Shown here: positions 50,301 to 63,125 of the stretch, piece after piece | Position numbering within the stretch: the stretch's first letter is position 1 | Layout of the letters: each line of letters opens with the position of its first letter | Origin: Cinclus cinclus | Lineage: Eukaryota > Chordata > Aves > Passeriformes > Cinclidae | Direction of reading: 5' to 3' | Length of the DNA: 64,000 nt | Assembly: GCF_963662255.1 (NCBI RefSeq) | Contig: NC_085052.1 | Coordinates: 8,621,807 to 8,685,806, forward strand | Made by a program: the position numbers and the translations under genes | The notes under the pieces: generated by a model | Seen by the model: only the letters and a program-made list of their open reading frames with translations | Told to the model about the DNA's origin: nothing | Database searches by the model: none

Positions 50301-53300
50301 CTAATGGTTCAAACCATGGCACATCATGAAGGACTGTTTTAGCCACCTTCCAGCCAGCCTCCAATCAGTGAAAAGTATTTCTTTCTGTAACTTCAAATTA
50401 GCCTTTAATAAAGAACTCTGATTGTTTCCCCAGTGTAAGCCAGGCTGCCTGACATTGTTTGGAAGGTAACTCATCCTCCTCTGGGCATAGGTACAACCAC
50501 AACTACTTTGGTGCCTAACCAAGACAGGTAACTACCGGTTTGTCTCTTGATCAAACAGTCTCATACCTGAGCCACCTGTTGTGCTACACAGCTGAGTTAT
50601 TACTCTTTGAAAAAGAACGGTAGGTAACTTCTGAACCATTTCACAGGCAACAGCCTTTTTCTCCCCTCCTACATGAACTGAAATGCCAAATACCAAACCT
50701 ATTTGTAGCAGTCAGGATTAGTTCTAACAGGAGAACCACTGAGAGGATAAACTGATCTGAACATTTATCTAATCACTAACCATCATTCCTACTTATTACT
50801 TTATTGTACCCCAAATACACAGAGTACTTCGTATAATAGCGAAAGCTTGACCTGTGCCTGGAGGAACTTCCAAGAGGAGGAAAGAAACTGAAATAAGATG
50901 AAACTGTAAGAGAAACCAATCTCAAGTTACAACCGCTTCTGATTACAACCACAGCAAGGACATGGATCTTGGCTTTCATTCTGCAAGAACCTCTTAAAGC
51001 CATTACTAGAACTTCCCCAGAGAAAGATAACCCTCTGTTAGATAATCAGGAAATTACACAAAACTGCAAATCTCTGCATCAACATAACAGACTACCAAGA
51101 GGAGGTGTCGTACAGGCTCCAGCACTTCATGCTCCTGGCTGTATTGATGTTCTTGCCATCTCTGAAGGTTGATCTGGAGGCATGAGACAGCAAGTCACCT
51201 TTGGAAACTACACACACCTTCACCTTCAGAGGAAAATCATCCTGGGAGCCAGACATCCCGACTGTCTTGACTGTGCTCCTACCAAACACAGCATACCCAC
51301 GTGAACACACACCTAATGCAACTTGCTGATTGTATCAGTGCATTGCAGTTGGGGCTGGTGATTGCTGGCACCACAAAACACCCCAGTGTCCCAGCACCTC
51401 AGTTCCATGCAAACATTCAGGTTGAGATGTGATCATTGGGAAGGCAATCAGTGTGCAAGATCATTACCATCCACCTCATGCAGCTATACCTCGAACAGTG
51501 ACTCCATGAAAGTGGTATGAGGGTGAGGTAGGGAGGAAAGAGGAGTGTAGTGTTTATTTCCTTTTAGCTTTCCATTTCATATGCATTCAGTGCCATGTCT
51601 GAACATGTTCAGACATTTATTCCCCTCCCCATTTACCCTTCCTCCAAATCTTTGTCCTACAAATTTTATCTAGGATCAGAAAATTAAGCTGAATTCGTTT
51701 CTCTTTCTTGTGCTCACAGAGTAATCAAAGGACTTTGCAATCCAAATTCTGCACTTGTGTACACCTGCGTTAACCCCATTGTCCTCAAATTATTCCCTTA
51801 ACAATGGCTGTGGGTTTGTACAGGTGTAGAACAAACCCTGTAATTGGAATTTAACAAACAATTCCAACAGCAGAGGGGAAAAAAAAAAAAAGGAAAGTAA
51901 GACTTCATGAGACTCCAGCTCACTCTTTGTGGCATCAGCTAACATATTCAAGGAGCAGCGAAAAAAAAAAACAAAACACAAAAACAAATTTCAAAGGCAG
52001 TTAGCATGTGCGGATGCTGGCAGGGCAGGAAACTCAGGAGATTTCTAAATACTGCCCATTTTCTACTTGAATCCACAAACCAGAGCAATAGCACAGAGTA
52101 TAAATGAAGAAGTTGCTTCTCATTTGCACCAGTTTTTCAGTACTCTCTTTAGTCTCCTTCCTGCTTCACAAAGTATTTTGCTTCCAAAATAAACTTTATA
52201 AGCTTCCTCATGGGATCACAACTTAGGCCATGATCCTCCAAGCCCAAAAGCACAGACCCAGCTGGGCTGGAGACAATTCCTCAGAGGGCTGGTATGGAGG
52301 CAAGCCCAGAGCATGTGCAGGACTGGGGCTTTGGCCCACCAGCTCCAGGGAAGGGAAGCACCTCCAAACTGCTTTTCCAGTCACAAACAACATCAACAGC
52401 AGGCAGAGAAGCAAACCAGAGCCAGGCAGAAAAGCAGGAGTGAGGAAAAGCCGCACAACAAGGAGACTACATTGTCTGCTCTGTGTTGCCACCTCAACTA
52501 AACTTGACAGCTGTTCTTCCAGGCTGAACTGGACTTTACACAGCTGTAAAATCAAATAAAAGCTTTCTGTTGCTGTCATGAGCTCTGGCTTGCAACCACC
52601 ACTTCAGTTTCCTCCACCCCTCTTTCTCCAGGCACCAAGCCACAGCCAGGACATGGACTGTAGACATGGTTAGGCTTTGTTGTGATGGATAACTTGGTCA
52701 CAACAGTCTAATGGGAAATGTTATCCAGCTAGCAAATGAATGAGATCAGTGACTTTATAGGCCGAGCAATTACTCCTCAGTGATGCAGAATTACTACAGA
52801 GAACTCAACACTGAAGATATGCCCAGTACTGACAAATCAACAAACCAAGAAATTAATTACCAGCTGAGAAAATAACGGACAAGGGCTAAGACTGAGAAAG
52901 CCATGTTCAAAAGAGGTCCATCATTTGCAACAAGTACATTCTCAACAACAATTAGTTCTGGTACAATTAGTACCACACTGGTACTCTTTTGAGATGGTAG
53001 ACATCACAATTGGTCTGCAAACCATCAATGGTTGAGACAAAACAGCATCATCGAAAAATGGAGACATTGTTCAACGTGACCATGGCATTGTCCAATACAC
53101 AAACCCCACTCTATGCTCGAACACTGCTGAAGCAATTCAGCATTTACTTCCAGGAAAATCAGCACCTCCCAACTCCTCTTTGCAACTCCAAGACAACTTC
53201 TCCATGATCAGAAAGCACTGCCATATTCACACACGATGCTCATACACAAGGCAACTGAACTAGAGGAACACGTGCTGCTGAACATTAATAGGTAATTTTG

Positions 53301-55669
53301 CAATGCAAACTCCAAGACAAGTAATTTTTCCATAGTTTTTCATGCTAGGGCGCAACCATGTAAAAAGAAAAGAAGTCTGCTTTTTGCTAAAACATAAGGA
53401 GATCTAGCCAAATTCTTCTTCATCATCATTATTAAGCGGAAAGTAATTGAAGGAGGATGAAAGGGGAAAAAAAAAAATCAATCTATACAAGAACACATGA
53501 TCTCTGAAATACAATTTTCACAGCCATCACTACTTGCTTTAACAATGTATCCATATCAGCAGCAAGACCTTCCTTTACCCTCCGGTCCATCCATACCTTA
53601 GGAACTCGCTGCAGTTGCTGGCTGATCCCAGGTCTCCAGAGGAGAAGAGGGGAGGAGACATCCAGCACTCACAGGGTGCCAACAAAACACCTGACTAGCC
53701 AAGCCAGGGGTCTTCAAGGCAATGTGATACAGAAAAACACAAGACAGAGTCAAGACATTGGCCTAAATTGCTCCTCTCTCTCCTCTGCATTCAGATGCAG
53801 AGATGAATGAAGGGGAGAAACACAACACTGACTAAATGATTAAGTAAATTAGCCAAGGTTGCCAGCTCCAAACCTTAACAAAGTGGTGATCCTACATTAT
53901 TTTGGGGAGAACAAATAAAAAGTAATCACAAAACCTAAGCAGCTATTTAAATGGAATCTAAATTACCAACATTATACCCAGGATGATTACTTAAGAAACC
54001 CAAGGAGCTTGGTATTTTCTTTTCTTTAGGAGTAAAGGAGTACAGGAAATTCAGCAGTCACATTTTCTTCCTCAGGCAAGAACACCCACACTGCTCACTC
54101 ACTCATTCACTCCCATTTTTCTCTGTGCAGTGTCTGACCAAGAAGAGCCCAGACTGAGTCCTCCAGACACTCCTGCATCGTGCACAAAAACAATCCTGAT
54201 TTTTACAGTTTCATTTGGCTTGTTCACAAGACTCAGTCTCATGTAATCCACGGGCCTCATCCTTCTCCTAATAAGAGCAATGGCAAAACTCCAGCTGATT
54301 CAGTAGTTCTGGACAGACCTTGCAGTGGCAAGAGGATAAACTTGCAGGGCCCAAGCCTTATCCATTCACTTTTCTTGCTTCCACAAGTAATTATTTTAAA
54401 AATAATGGGACTGCTCCTAAGAGTCAAACATGCAGAGTAAGAGCAGAAACCAACTGAGAAATATTTGGGGCTCCCCCTCCACCACAGCACAAGTGCACAA
54501 GTGCATTTTCCCAAGCATCCTCTTATTCTGGTAAATCAAATGACAGCACCAAAAAAAACTTAAAAAACAAAACAAAACAAGCCTAAAAATGCCATTGGAG
54601 GCAGGAAGAAGAAACCTATGTCCTTCTTTTAAAGGAAGGACAATCAAATGATGAGTAGCTGAAAATGTGGCCACACACACACACTCCTTCATATACACAT
54701 ACATACACAGAGGCAGTTCATCAGAAGTGAATCGGAGAGAGAAAGATGAATTTGAACCTTTTATCCCCTGTCCTTTATAAAGGCTGCCACTCAGTAAACG
54801 GAGATTGCTCTAATTACTGTGACAATTCTGCACCCTGTTCAAACAACTTTTGTGCTCTGGACAGGTTTCTCTGCGAGTTTGAAATTCTTGGCCTGAGAAC
54901 CACTCTTGTCTAAAAGAGGTTTCTCGTTGCAAACGCAGAATGCAACACTAACAAGTTGTCCCTCTTTTCAGCTCCTTTCATTCTCCTCTTTTCCAACTGC
55001 CTGATTCAGGGCTTAATGGAAACTTGTCAAGGCTTTTCTTCCCACAAACCCTGTAGAGCCCCAAGGCAATCTGTGCACAGAGCAACCACAGGAATCTCAT
55101 ATTGTCAATTAAAATTGAATAGACACCTGATAACCAAGTATGCATTCAAGAATAATATACATCACATGCATATACACAGATGTACCTGTGTAGCCAGTCC
55201 AGTGTCCATATTTGGGCACACCAGCACCACAGCAACTCACTACTTTCCATTTACAACCACCCAGTGAGACCCAGGTTCTAGTTTTCACTTTTTCATTCCA
55301 TATTTATTAAATTTAATTTCACATTTATGAAATTAAAAACTAAGTACTTTCAAGTACTGTAGTCGAGCAACAGAATACAATGGAAAATAAACTAGCTACA
55401 TATACCAAGCACTTGGCCTTTAATAACCCTGGGGATTGTAGTAAAGATATTTAGTTGCTATCCAGATAAAATAATTTCTGTGTATATTCTTTGCACAGTG
55501 GTTTGTGACCAGTGTAGCAGTTATGTTCATGACTAGCTCCTGTAAGTACCTTTTTTTAATTTAATTGACACAGACATGATTTAAGCTACATTTTATGGTG
55601 CAGTTTAAGAATTAATAAAAATCCCATGGGAGAATGTAACAAGGATTGAAGTAAACTGAGACATTTGGT

Positions 55670-55690
55670 TAATAATAATAATAATAATAA
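55670..55690. repeat. (TAA)n microsatellite
   Basis: About six or seven tandem AAT/TAA units following TTTGGTT. Confidence 0.85.
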
Positions 55691-56410
55691 AAATCTCGAC
55701 TTGCAGAAAGACAACTACAATCTGTAACTCCTCTGAAAGGGAGAAAACCTTCCTGTAAATGTCACATAGAAAACAAAGATAGAAACACTGACTGCCATCT
55801 TATTCTTCTGATGTGTTCATTCAAGGTCATACCTTCCCCTGGATTCTTTAATATTGGCAAACATTTATAGTAGAGGAGTTCCAATAGCTGTCTGTTCATC
55901 CTGGGCATAGATCAATGCATCATCTATACACCGACTTCCAGACCTTGTCTATGTCAGAGTAGTGGTCCTGGTTTTATAAATCTCTTAAATCTAATTAAAC
56001 CAATGCAAACCTCTTACTGTCTATGTTCCCAAACCAGTTCACTCATTTAACCAAGTTAAAATTATTCAGGCTAGGGTTTAAAGCAGTTCCAAGAGAACCT
56101 TTATTAAATATTAGTATCAGTTAAAACCAGAAATCAATGTAGTGGTTTTTCTCCAGAACAGAGAGCCTATAGTCTCAGACTTTTTCCAGATCATTATTTA
56201 AGGAGTCACTGACTCCAGCGGGTGTTCGGATGTGCTCCAAGAGGTACACCTCCACCTTTTCTTGCTCTATTTTTCCCTTTCTTAAAATAGGACAAATTGT
56301 TTCTATTGTATCAATATCCAAGAATCTCTCATATTCCCCAGAATTTTTGCAGTATTTTCAGTTGGATATTTCTATTACCTTATTACTCCCCACATCCTCC
56401 TTTTGTACTG

Positions 56411-56488
56411 GCTTTTTTTGGGGGGGGGGAGGGGGGGGTGTTTTTTGGGGTTTTTTTGTTTGGTTTGGGGTTTTTTGGGTTTTTTGTG
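56411..56488. repeat. G/T-rich tract with long G runs
   Basis: G10 and G8 runs split by a single A, followed by GGGG, GGTTTGGGG and GGG blocks separated by T runs. It has strong potential to form a quadruplex on the plus strand and may be mis-sequenced. Confidence 0.8.
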
Positions 56489-57346
56489 TCTCTGCCGCAT
56501 CACCACCAATAGTGAATTAAGCAGCAGAGAATGATTTTGTTTTATATAGCATCTTTAATGCCACAGATACTTTGAAAAGACCTACAAAGCTGTGAAATAA
56601 ACACAAGTTGAACACATTTATATATTCATACTTGGTAGCCATAGGCATACAATCATACTTCCCATGGAGCCTAGAGCACTAAAACCTGTTCTGCCAAGAG
56701 GGGAGAACAGTTAGGCAGGACTAACTATGTCAGTAAGAAGAACAAAAATTAATAAGTCCAACTAGAGTCCCTCCTGAATTCAGCCTCACTCCCTAGATGA
56801 ATGCCTCCAGGAGTTTGGTACCCAAAACATCTGACCCCAAAAAGAAACTGCCCTCCCATCATCTCTCTCCTTGAACTTCCTTCATCAAGCAGCGAATGCA
56901 TTTCAAACAACATAAATCCATTCTCCACTCAAAGCCTACTTGGTTCCTATAATTTCTGTCATTTTCCTGTCATCATTTCTTCTTTGCTGAAGCTAGCAGC
57001 ATATGAGTCAGAGAACAATCATTAACTTTTACAACTTCCATACAAATCCACCTACTCATATTAGAAAAGCAGAATTGACATGCAACACAGCCTCAGACCA
57101 AACCCTGATCCTGCCAGGATGCTCCACACTTCCGTGGGAAAGTTGGATGCTGCAGAAGCAGGAGCTCATTCAAGAATGCACCACTGGAAATGGAACTTTA
57201 CTTCCCTCCCCCACCCCCCACTCCCCCCCCCAACAGCAAAGGACCATGAAGAAGCAGCAATACATCAATATCATATTAGGTTGAGTTTGGCTTTCTCAAT
57301 ACCTTCATCCACTTTTGAAGAACTTGGCCATTGGTTCAAGACACAC

Positions 57347-57422
57347 GGGGCCTGATGCAAAGCCCTTCGTTATTAATAGAAGCCTTTTTTCCACTGACTT
57401 CAATGGATCTTGGACCAAACCC
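57347..57422. repeat. Ancient amniote palindromic repeat fragment
   Basis: Begins GGGCCTGATGCAAAGCCC and ends TGACTTCAATGGATCTTGG then ACCAAACCC. The ends are imperfect inverted repeats (about 12 of 18 positions pair). This is the theme GGCCTGATCCAAAGCCC ... CCATTGACTTCAATGGG ... TTTGGATCAGGCC seen widely in reptile genomes. Short, non-coding and clearly old. It is related in style to the copies at 20508-20561 and 21845-21933. Confidence 0.65.
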
Positions 57423-57474
57423 AAGGAAGACAAGATTTCACAGCAGTAAGAGTGACACACATTCTCCTCATTGG

Positions 57475-57499
57475 AAAAAAAAAAAAAAAAAAAAAAAAA
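57475..57499. repeat. A homopolymer (25 A)
   Basis: Uninterrupted A run about 50 bp after the palindromic repeat fragment. Confidence 0.9.
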
Positions 57500-57949
57500 G
57501 AAAAAGAAACAATACGAAGCATTTACGATGTCAGTCTGTATAGCACCGTTTTGTTTGTGTTTTGCTTTTTTAAAATAGGCTCTAGGCTGTTGGATTAGCA
57601 CACACAAAAAGTCTCTCTGAAGGTGGAAGGGATCACAGATACATAATAATCCCAGTACCTGGCTCAACTAGGATATAGAGGCATCCTCTACCACAACGTT
57701 TCTTCTAAGTTGCTGCAGCCACTCTTTAAAGTGTCCCAGCACTAGAAACTCCAGTAACAGTTACAGTATTACCCATGATGAATTAATTTATATTAATATG
57801 GCTATCACGCGCATTTCCATATGAAACCCATTGTTCTGGAACATTAATAAAAACCTCACTAAGTGAAGTAATATGGTACCCCTATGCTTAGTTTAAAGAT
57901 ATTTAAAATAAATACATTTAGAAGAAAATTGCTAATATCTTTAGTTTAT

Positions 57950-58300
57950 CATATTTGGCACAGCAAGCAGAAACCCAGTTATCTTCTCAGTACGTATTTA
58001 TAGCATCACCCGTTCCCATTCATTCTGCATTTTCTTAGAGAATCTGCTGTACCCTACATCTGCAATTCATTGACTTTACAATTTACCACATGTTGAGATG
58101 GAGAGGTCTCAGCTCCATTTGAATCACTGCACAAATATGCAAGTGATTTATCGTTTTAAAACTAAAGACTGCAGAAGAACGACTCCACTTTTCCTGAACA
58201 TTACTCCTTCTGGCAGACCATGAACAATTACAGCGCGTACTAATTAAGCTCTGTAAATGTGCTGTGCCCTGCTAATGCCTACCAGGCCTCAAATTTAGTT
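57950..58300. promoter_or_regulatory. Candidate conserved non-coding element
   Basis: Contains ATATGCAAGTGATTTATCG, TACAGCGCGTACTAATTAAG and CTGCTAATGCCTACC in unique sequence with retained CpGs. It adjoins the candidate at 58310-58640, and the two may be one regulatory block. Confidence 0.3.
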
Positions 58301-58309
58301 GCATGAAGC

Positions 58310-58640
58310 CAAACTTCAGCCAGCGACTTAACTCATTCAGCACTGCCCAGTTGCCTGAGCGTGACCCCACAAAGAATAAGGGTCGAGGGTTTAGCCAACC
58401 TAAAACAAAGGCGTGAGACTGAACAGATTTTGCCGGAAAGAATCGCGGGGGAGGGGGGTGGGAAGCATCTCGGGAATGAGAGGAACATCCTTGTTGATAA
58501 CCTGTTAAAAAGGTACAATATCACACCAGCTTTGCAGCGCAGTGCTGGGGGATTCGGATCTGTCCCCGGGGGCTAATAAGTCACAGAGCTCCATTGATTA
58601 GGGAAATGCATAAAACCTTCAACAAAACTGTACAGCTATT
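58310..58640. promoter_or_regulatory. Candidate enhancer with a TCF word and clustered CpGs
   Basis: AACAAAG at 58404-58410 fits the TCF/LEF core, with GCCG 22 bp away at 58432-58435. The block keeps many CpGs (CCAGCGAC, GAGCGTGACC, GGTCGAGG, AATCGCGGGG, TCTCGGG, GCAGCGC, ATTCGG, CCCCGGGGG) and includes GGGCTAATAAGTC and CCATTGATTAGGG. CpG density well above its surroundings makes this one of the two strongest regulatory candidates in the window. Function is inference. Confidence 0.35.
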
Positions 58641-58670
58641 TGTGGAAGAGACGAATTGACAGCCCCTCTT

Positions 58671-58689
58671 AAAAAAAAAAAAAAAAAAA
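58671..58689. repeat. A homopolymer (19 A)
   Basis: Uninterrupted A run after CCCCTCTT. Confidence 0.85.
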
Positions 58690-59084
58690 GTCAGGCTTTA
58701 CATGGTTCTAGAAGAAAAACATATGGTCGCAGCTTTCCACCACACATAACCCTGCCTTTTTCTTAAATTAGTCTCCAAGCATAACAGTAACCTATGGGGA
58801 ACCTGAAATCAACAGCTGGAGAAATTAAAGCTAAAAGTAACACCTAGGCATATTTGAGTAATCACATTATCTTGTTAAAACACACACACCCCCAGCACAG
58901 AAAAGACAGCAGCACTTCAAATCTGACTGTCCACTCTAGCAAAGCGTGTGTAATGGGGAGTGAGCCGAGAACAACGAGCTTTGCTGAGGGAAGCACTGCT
59001 TCTTTCGGGCCCCAGACTCTCCTGACACTTAAGAGTCAATCCCCAGATCCCAAGCTTCCCCTCCAACCATCCATTCAAATCCTG

Positions 59085-59250
59085 GCGTTTCCCCCCCGCC
59101 CCCCCAAGTTTCTACAATTTCTCCTCACGCTCCAGCATCCCTCCTTTGTCCTCCAATTACTCTCCAGTGGCCCCCCTGCTCTCACAGTGCCTCCCCCCAG
59201 TTAACCCCTCCCCAAAACACCACCCTGTGCACGTCCCCCTGCTCCCCTCC
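59085..59250. repeat. C-rich low-complexity stretch
   Basis: Repeated CCCCCC, CCCCTG and CTCCCC blocks; CT-rich DNA that generates a chance open frame at 58854-59204. Confidence 0.6.
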
Positions 59251-59879
59251 ACGCTGACCTACACGTCCATCCTACATTGTCCCTTCCAGCAGGACACAGG
59301 GCTTCTCCCCTAAAAACTGCCTCTAACCTCAACATCTTCATTCATTCAGCGCATGTTTTCCCTTAACGTGGGCTTTTGCTGCTTTTCTAAGAGCCCCTGT
59401 TTTATATACACAAACCAGTCTGACACATGTATTTCCAAGCATCCTCCTTCTGCGTAAAACCTGAGGTAGTTTTTTCTTTCGTCCCCAGCTCAGCGGTATG
59501 TGAGAAAATTAAAGGACATTTCCAGGTGGCATCTGTCTTTAAATGTTTGCTTGTGCCGGTATCTAGGAAATACTGCACAATACTGCTGAGACCTCTGTAA
59601 AGGACACGAGCTGTGCTAAACTTCTTCCCTCTTTCAGCCTGGCTGCATTACCCACTGCCCAGCCTCTACAGCACCACAAGCGTTAATTATAAACTTAGGA
59701 GCATACGTAGTAAAAAAATAAAAAATTAAAAAAAAAAAAAGGACAAACACAAACCAGCAGTTGGGAGGAGCAGTAGAAATATTAATCCCTTTTAGGTGGG
59801 GAGAGAAAGGATTTCCATATCTCCCCCACACACCCCCTGCACCACACTTCATCTCTCATTGCTTATAATTAGTGAAAGA

Positions 59880-60130
59880 AATTTGACCCACTGCCAGTGT
59901 CTGTGGACCTTGGATATTATAAGGCCAGCGTGGCGTCAAATATCTTAACATTCATAAGTGTTATAGGCTGTAAATAAACCCCGTGGATTTATGACCCTGC
60001 GGTGCTTGCCAGCAAACGACTGTGGCACATTTCTTTCAGCAGACCTGTCGAGGTGCAAGTTTGCCTTTGGTTGTAAAATTAACCATTTCCTTCACAAATG
60101 TGCCCAATTAAAAGTCAAAGTTTTAAGTCT
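59880..60130. promoter_or_regulatory. Candidate conserved non-coding element
   Basis: GGATATTATAAGGCCAGCG, TGGCGTCAAATATCTTAAC, CATAAGTGTTATAGGC, GTAAATAAACCCCGTGG, ATTTATGACCCTGCGG and AACGACTGTGG lie in unique sequence. The mix of CDX/HOX-like TTTATGA, forkhead-like TAAATAAAC and retained CpGs is typical of developmental enhancers. Judged by eye. Confidence 0.33.
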
Positions 60131-61118
60131 TACTTACATATTTGCCAGGACATGGGACTAAGGAGACACCCGGGGAACACAGCTTTAAACATCCCCCCCA
60201 AACCTCACAACTCCCTCCAAAGCGAAACTTCTCACAACAACCCCAGTGTGCAAGGAAGTGTCGATTTCACCAAAAAACCCTGAAAAAAACCCAAACTGAC
60301 AACCTGACCGCTGTTAGATTTCTACGTGCCTCATTTTTGGCTGCTCTGAGGCTGGGGGGAGCAGGCGTCTCCCCCAAGGCTGCGCCTGCAGAAGGATCTC
60401 CTCCCTTCCCCCAGGATAATGTCATCTGCTTCCTGTGTAGGAGAGCATTTGCTAAATCCAGGTTGTCTCATGCTTAACTGCCAATAATCCAACTTCCACA
60501 TAACTCCCAGACAGCTGGGAAAAGGTCCTTAGAGTTTTTAGTCATGGTACAGAAACACACGTCCACACAAAAAATCTGCAGCTGTCCTTTTTCTCTACAC
60601 CACATTTTTTATCTGATTTTGGGGCCCGCTCATGAAAGTCCTGACAAATTTAAAACATTTTTACCTACATTCTAGTTTACAAGCGCCAGTGAAAGCTGCA
60701 ACATATTCCTTCCTTCCTCCCTCCATCTTCAGCTGACAAATCAGCACATACTTTCTTGAACAAAAAATGAAGGGGAAGAAGGGAAAAAATAAACCACACC
60801 ACCCTATTCAACATCCACAGTCCTTGCATGAATGCATTCAAAAAACGTGAAAAGGCATCTACTGTATTTTTTTTCACTACAAATCAGCCACTGGTGCACC
60901 TATTAAAATTGTTCGATTTCCAAAGCAAATATTATTTTTAATGAAGTGCAGTCCTGCAATTATCCTGTACACTCAAGTAACAGTACTGCATTATATTGTT
61001 TTGCAGGGTCCCAGAAACATGAAACTTTTCTCTAACTAATTTTAATAGCCCCCCGAAGAGAAACTGACAGAGTAAGCAAAGCAGCATTTGCTCCAGAATA
61101 AAATCTTATCAAAGAGAA

Positions 61119-61179
61119 CAAAAAAAGAAGAAAGAAAAAGAAGAAAATAAAAAAAATAGAAGAAAGAAAGAAAAAAGAC
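61119..61179. repeat. GAA/A-rich purine tract
   Basis: AAGAAGAAAGAAAAAGAAGA-type sequence with A runs, about 60 bp. Confidence 0.85.
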
Positions 61180-61780
61180 ATAGCATTAAAAATATATCAG
61201 CTTCTTTACTGCAAATAAGTTAACAAACACAGTCTGCCACTGTACACCAGCTATGCTAATGCTATAGCAGAGTGATTCAGCAATCTATCTAATTAAGCAC
61301 GAGGAAAGTTTCTTTATGGAGGTTCCATTTGATTTACATCACAGGATCATCAGTTCTTATTTAACAGCTTGTTTTTACACAAGTCCAGAAACTTTATTAA
61401 AAGCATGTCCATTCATTTTTTTAAACAAAGTGAGTAATTCCCTCTCCACTGAATAGCTCTGTATCATAAAGTACCAAAGTGCTGACATATTAAGTTGTAT
61501 CTACATTATTAAACTAGTTGGTGGACGTTAATACTATAATCCATACAGCAGACATTAAACCTCAACCATAAAGATTAGTAAAGAATTAATATTGTCACAT
61601 CGAGACTGAAACCTTAACACTCCAGCCATAAATATTTCTGAAGGAGATGAAAAACAATTAGCATAAATACCAAAGAAGGGCAAGAACACCTGTTCTTTTT
61701 CAGGGCGATAAGCATTTTATTGTTCTCTATTTAAAATGTAATGACCTGTGTAATTACAGTAATATTACATTGTATTGCAA
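61180..61780. promoter_or_regulatory. Candidate conserved non-coding element
   Basis: A long repeat-free AT-rich stretch with GTTAACAAACACAG, CAGCTATGCTAATGCTATAG, CAATCTATCTAATTAAGC, CAATTAGCATAAATACC and GTAATTACAGTAATATTAC. The texture (dense homeodomain words over 600 bp with no low-complexity breaks) resembles deeply conserved elements. Not verified. Confidence 0.33.
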
Positions 61781-62984
61781 GGGCTTGGAATGTCACACTT
61801 TGAAAAGTGTTGTCAAAACAATTGGAGGGAGGGAAAAAAAAAGGGACCACCATTAACCCTTCACACCCCGGGGTCTAAAGCTTTTGTATTAGGAAGGATT
61901 GCATTGTTTGATTCAGTAGATAAAGAAAAACATCAATTTTTCAAGGCTATTAATAAGAAAGTGTCTCTTCCTAAGCATAAAAATTAAGGCGATGGGGTTG
62001 CTCTCCACCACAGCTATTCCCAACTCCCAAACTTCAGGGCCAAACATAAGCTTACCCCTACTGTCTCACTCAGTCAGCAACAACTTAGGGGAAAGGAAGA
62101 TGCAACAGTACTAGTAAAAATAAGAGCATCCGCCAGCAGGGTTTTCTCACATCACACTGCATCTATTTGCTTACCAAAAGCATTATCCAAGCTCCAAATT
62201 TAAGCTAAAAATCAAGTACACCACTTCTACGTTTTCCACCACTGAAAGGAAAACTGTTTCCTTTACTATCCCTAGCATGCAACCAACCCCAGTCCCTGTA
62301 CAAGTGCAGGGATAGAGCTGGTGCTCTCAGATGCATCACTTCATCACTATTTGACTAGACCTCTACCTAATAACATCTATTCTCACAAGCACGCTACAGT
62401 ATTCTATCAATAGCAAGATTAGCATGCAGAAAAATCCTTGATTTTTAAAAACAAAAATTATTCCTATCAATCTCGATGAAGTGTTTGCAGTATTTAAAGC
62501 ATTATCCTTGAGAAAAGATTTATTCCTCATAAGCAGATTTTATGATACTTCATAACTCTTCACATTCCTGAAGCAGTAAAGGAGAAACTGCTGCCCACAA
62601 GTTTGCTCTTGAACAGACAATTACAGCTGCATTTAAAAAACACAATAATCCCACTACACCCCCAAATAAAGCAACAAAAAAAAAAATCCAGGAAAAAACC
62701 ACAACAAAAAAACCACACCCACAGACCTTTAAGATTGTACAACAGCAAAAGGAAAAGAAAAACAATTTTGCTACATATCTGTATCACCTCTTTACCTTGC
62801 ATGCTCTGACACTCAACAAATATGGCTCCAGGAAAAACTAAATAAATAAAAATAAAATTTGTAATTATGCGGAACCATCTATACGTTTCCAACGCGCATT
62901 TAAAAATAAAATAAAATCAAACAGGAGAGAGAAAGATCTAGTTCATCTGGAATTGAAAGCTGGTACAGCAGAGAACTAGAAGCC

Positions 62985-63125
62985 ACCTAAAAATAGTGTG
63001 TGACAGACAACAGCTATCCCGCTGAATCTTTATAATATTCTGTTCTCAGGCCTAAATAAACAACTTTAATTTTTCCTGGCTATAATTAAGTGGCAGGTAC
63101 ATAAACAAGCATAGGGAATGTGAAA
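62985..63125. promoter_or_regulatory. Candidate conserved non-coding element
   Basis: CCGCTGAATCTTTATAATAT, GCCTAAATAAACAAC and GGCTATAATTAAGTGGC in unique sequence. Short and weakly supported. Confidence 0.2.

Larger units (their letters stand above)
46701..57346. other. Intron segment, mostly unremarkable
   Basis: Over 10 kb with only simple repeats: the tract at 47290-47344, (CATA)n near 49860-49876, A runs near 51880-51891 and 51961-51970, CA-rich DNA at 54671-54712, (TAA)n at 55670-55690 and the G/T tract at 56411-56488. Open frames up to 165 codons (47937-48434) have no recognisable features. Confidence 0.5.
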
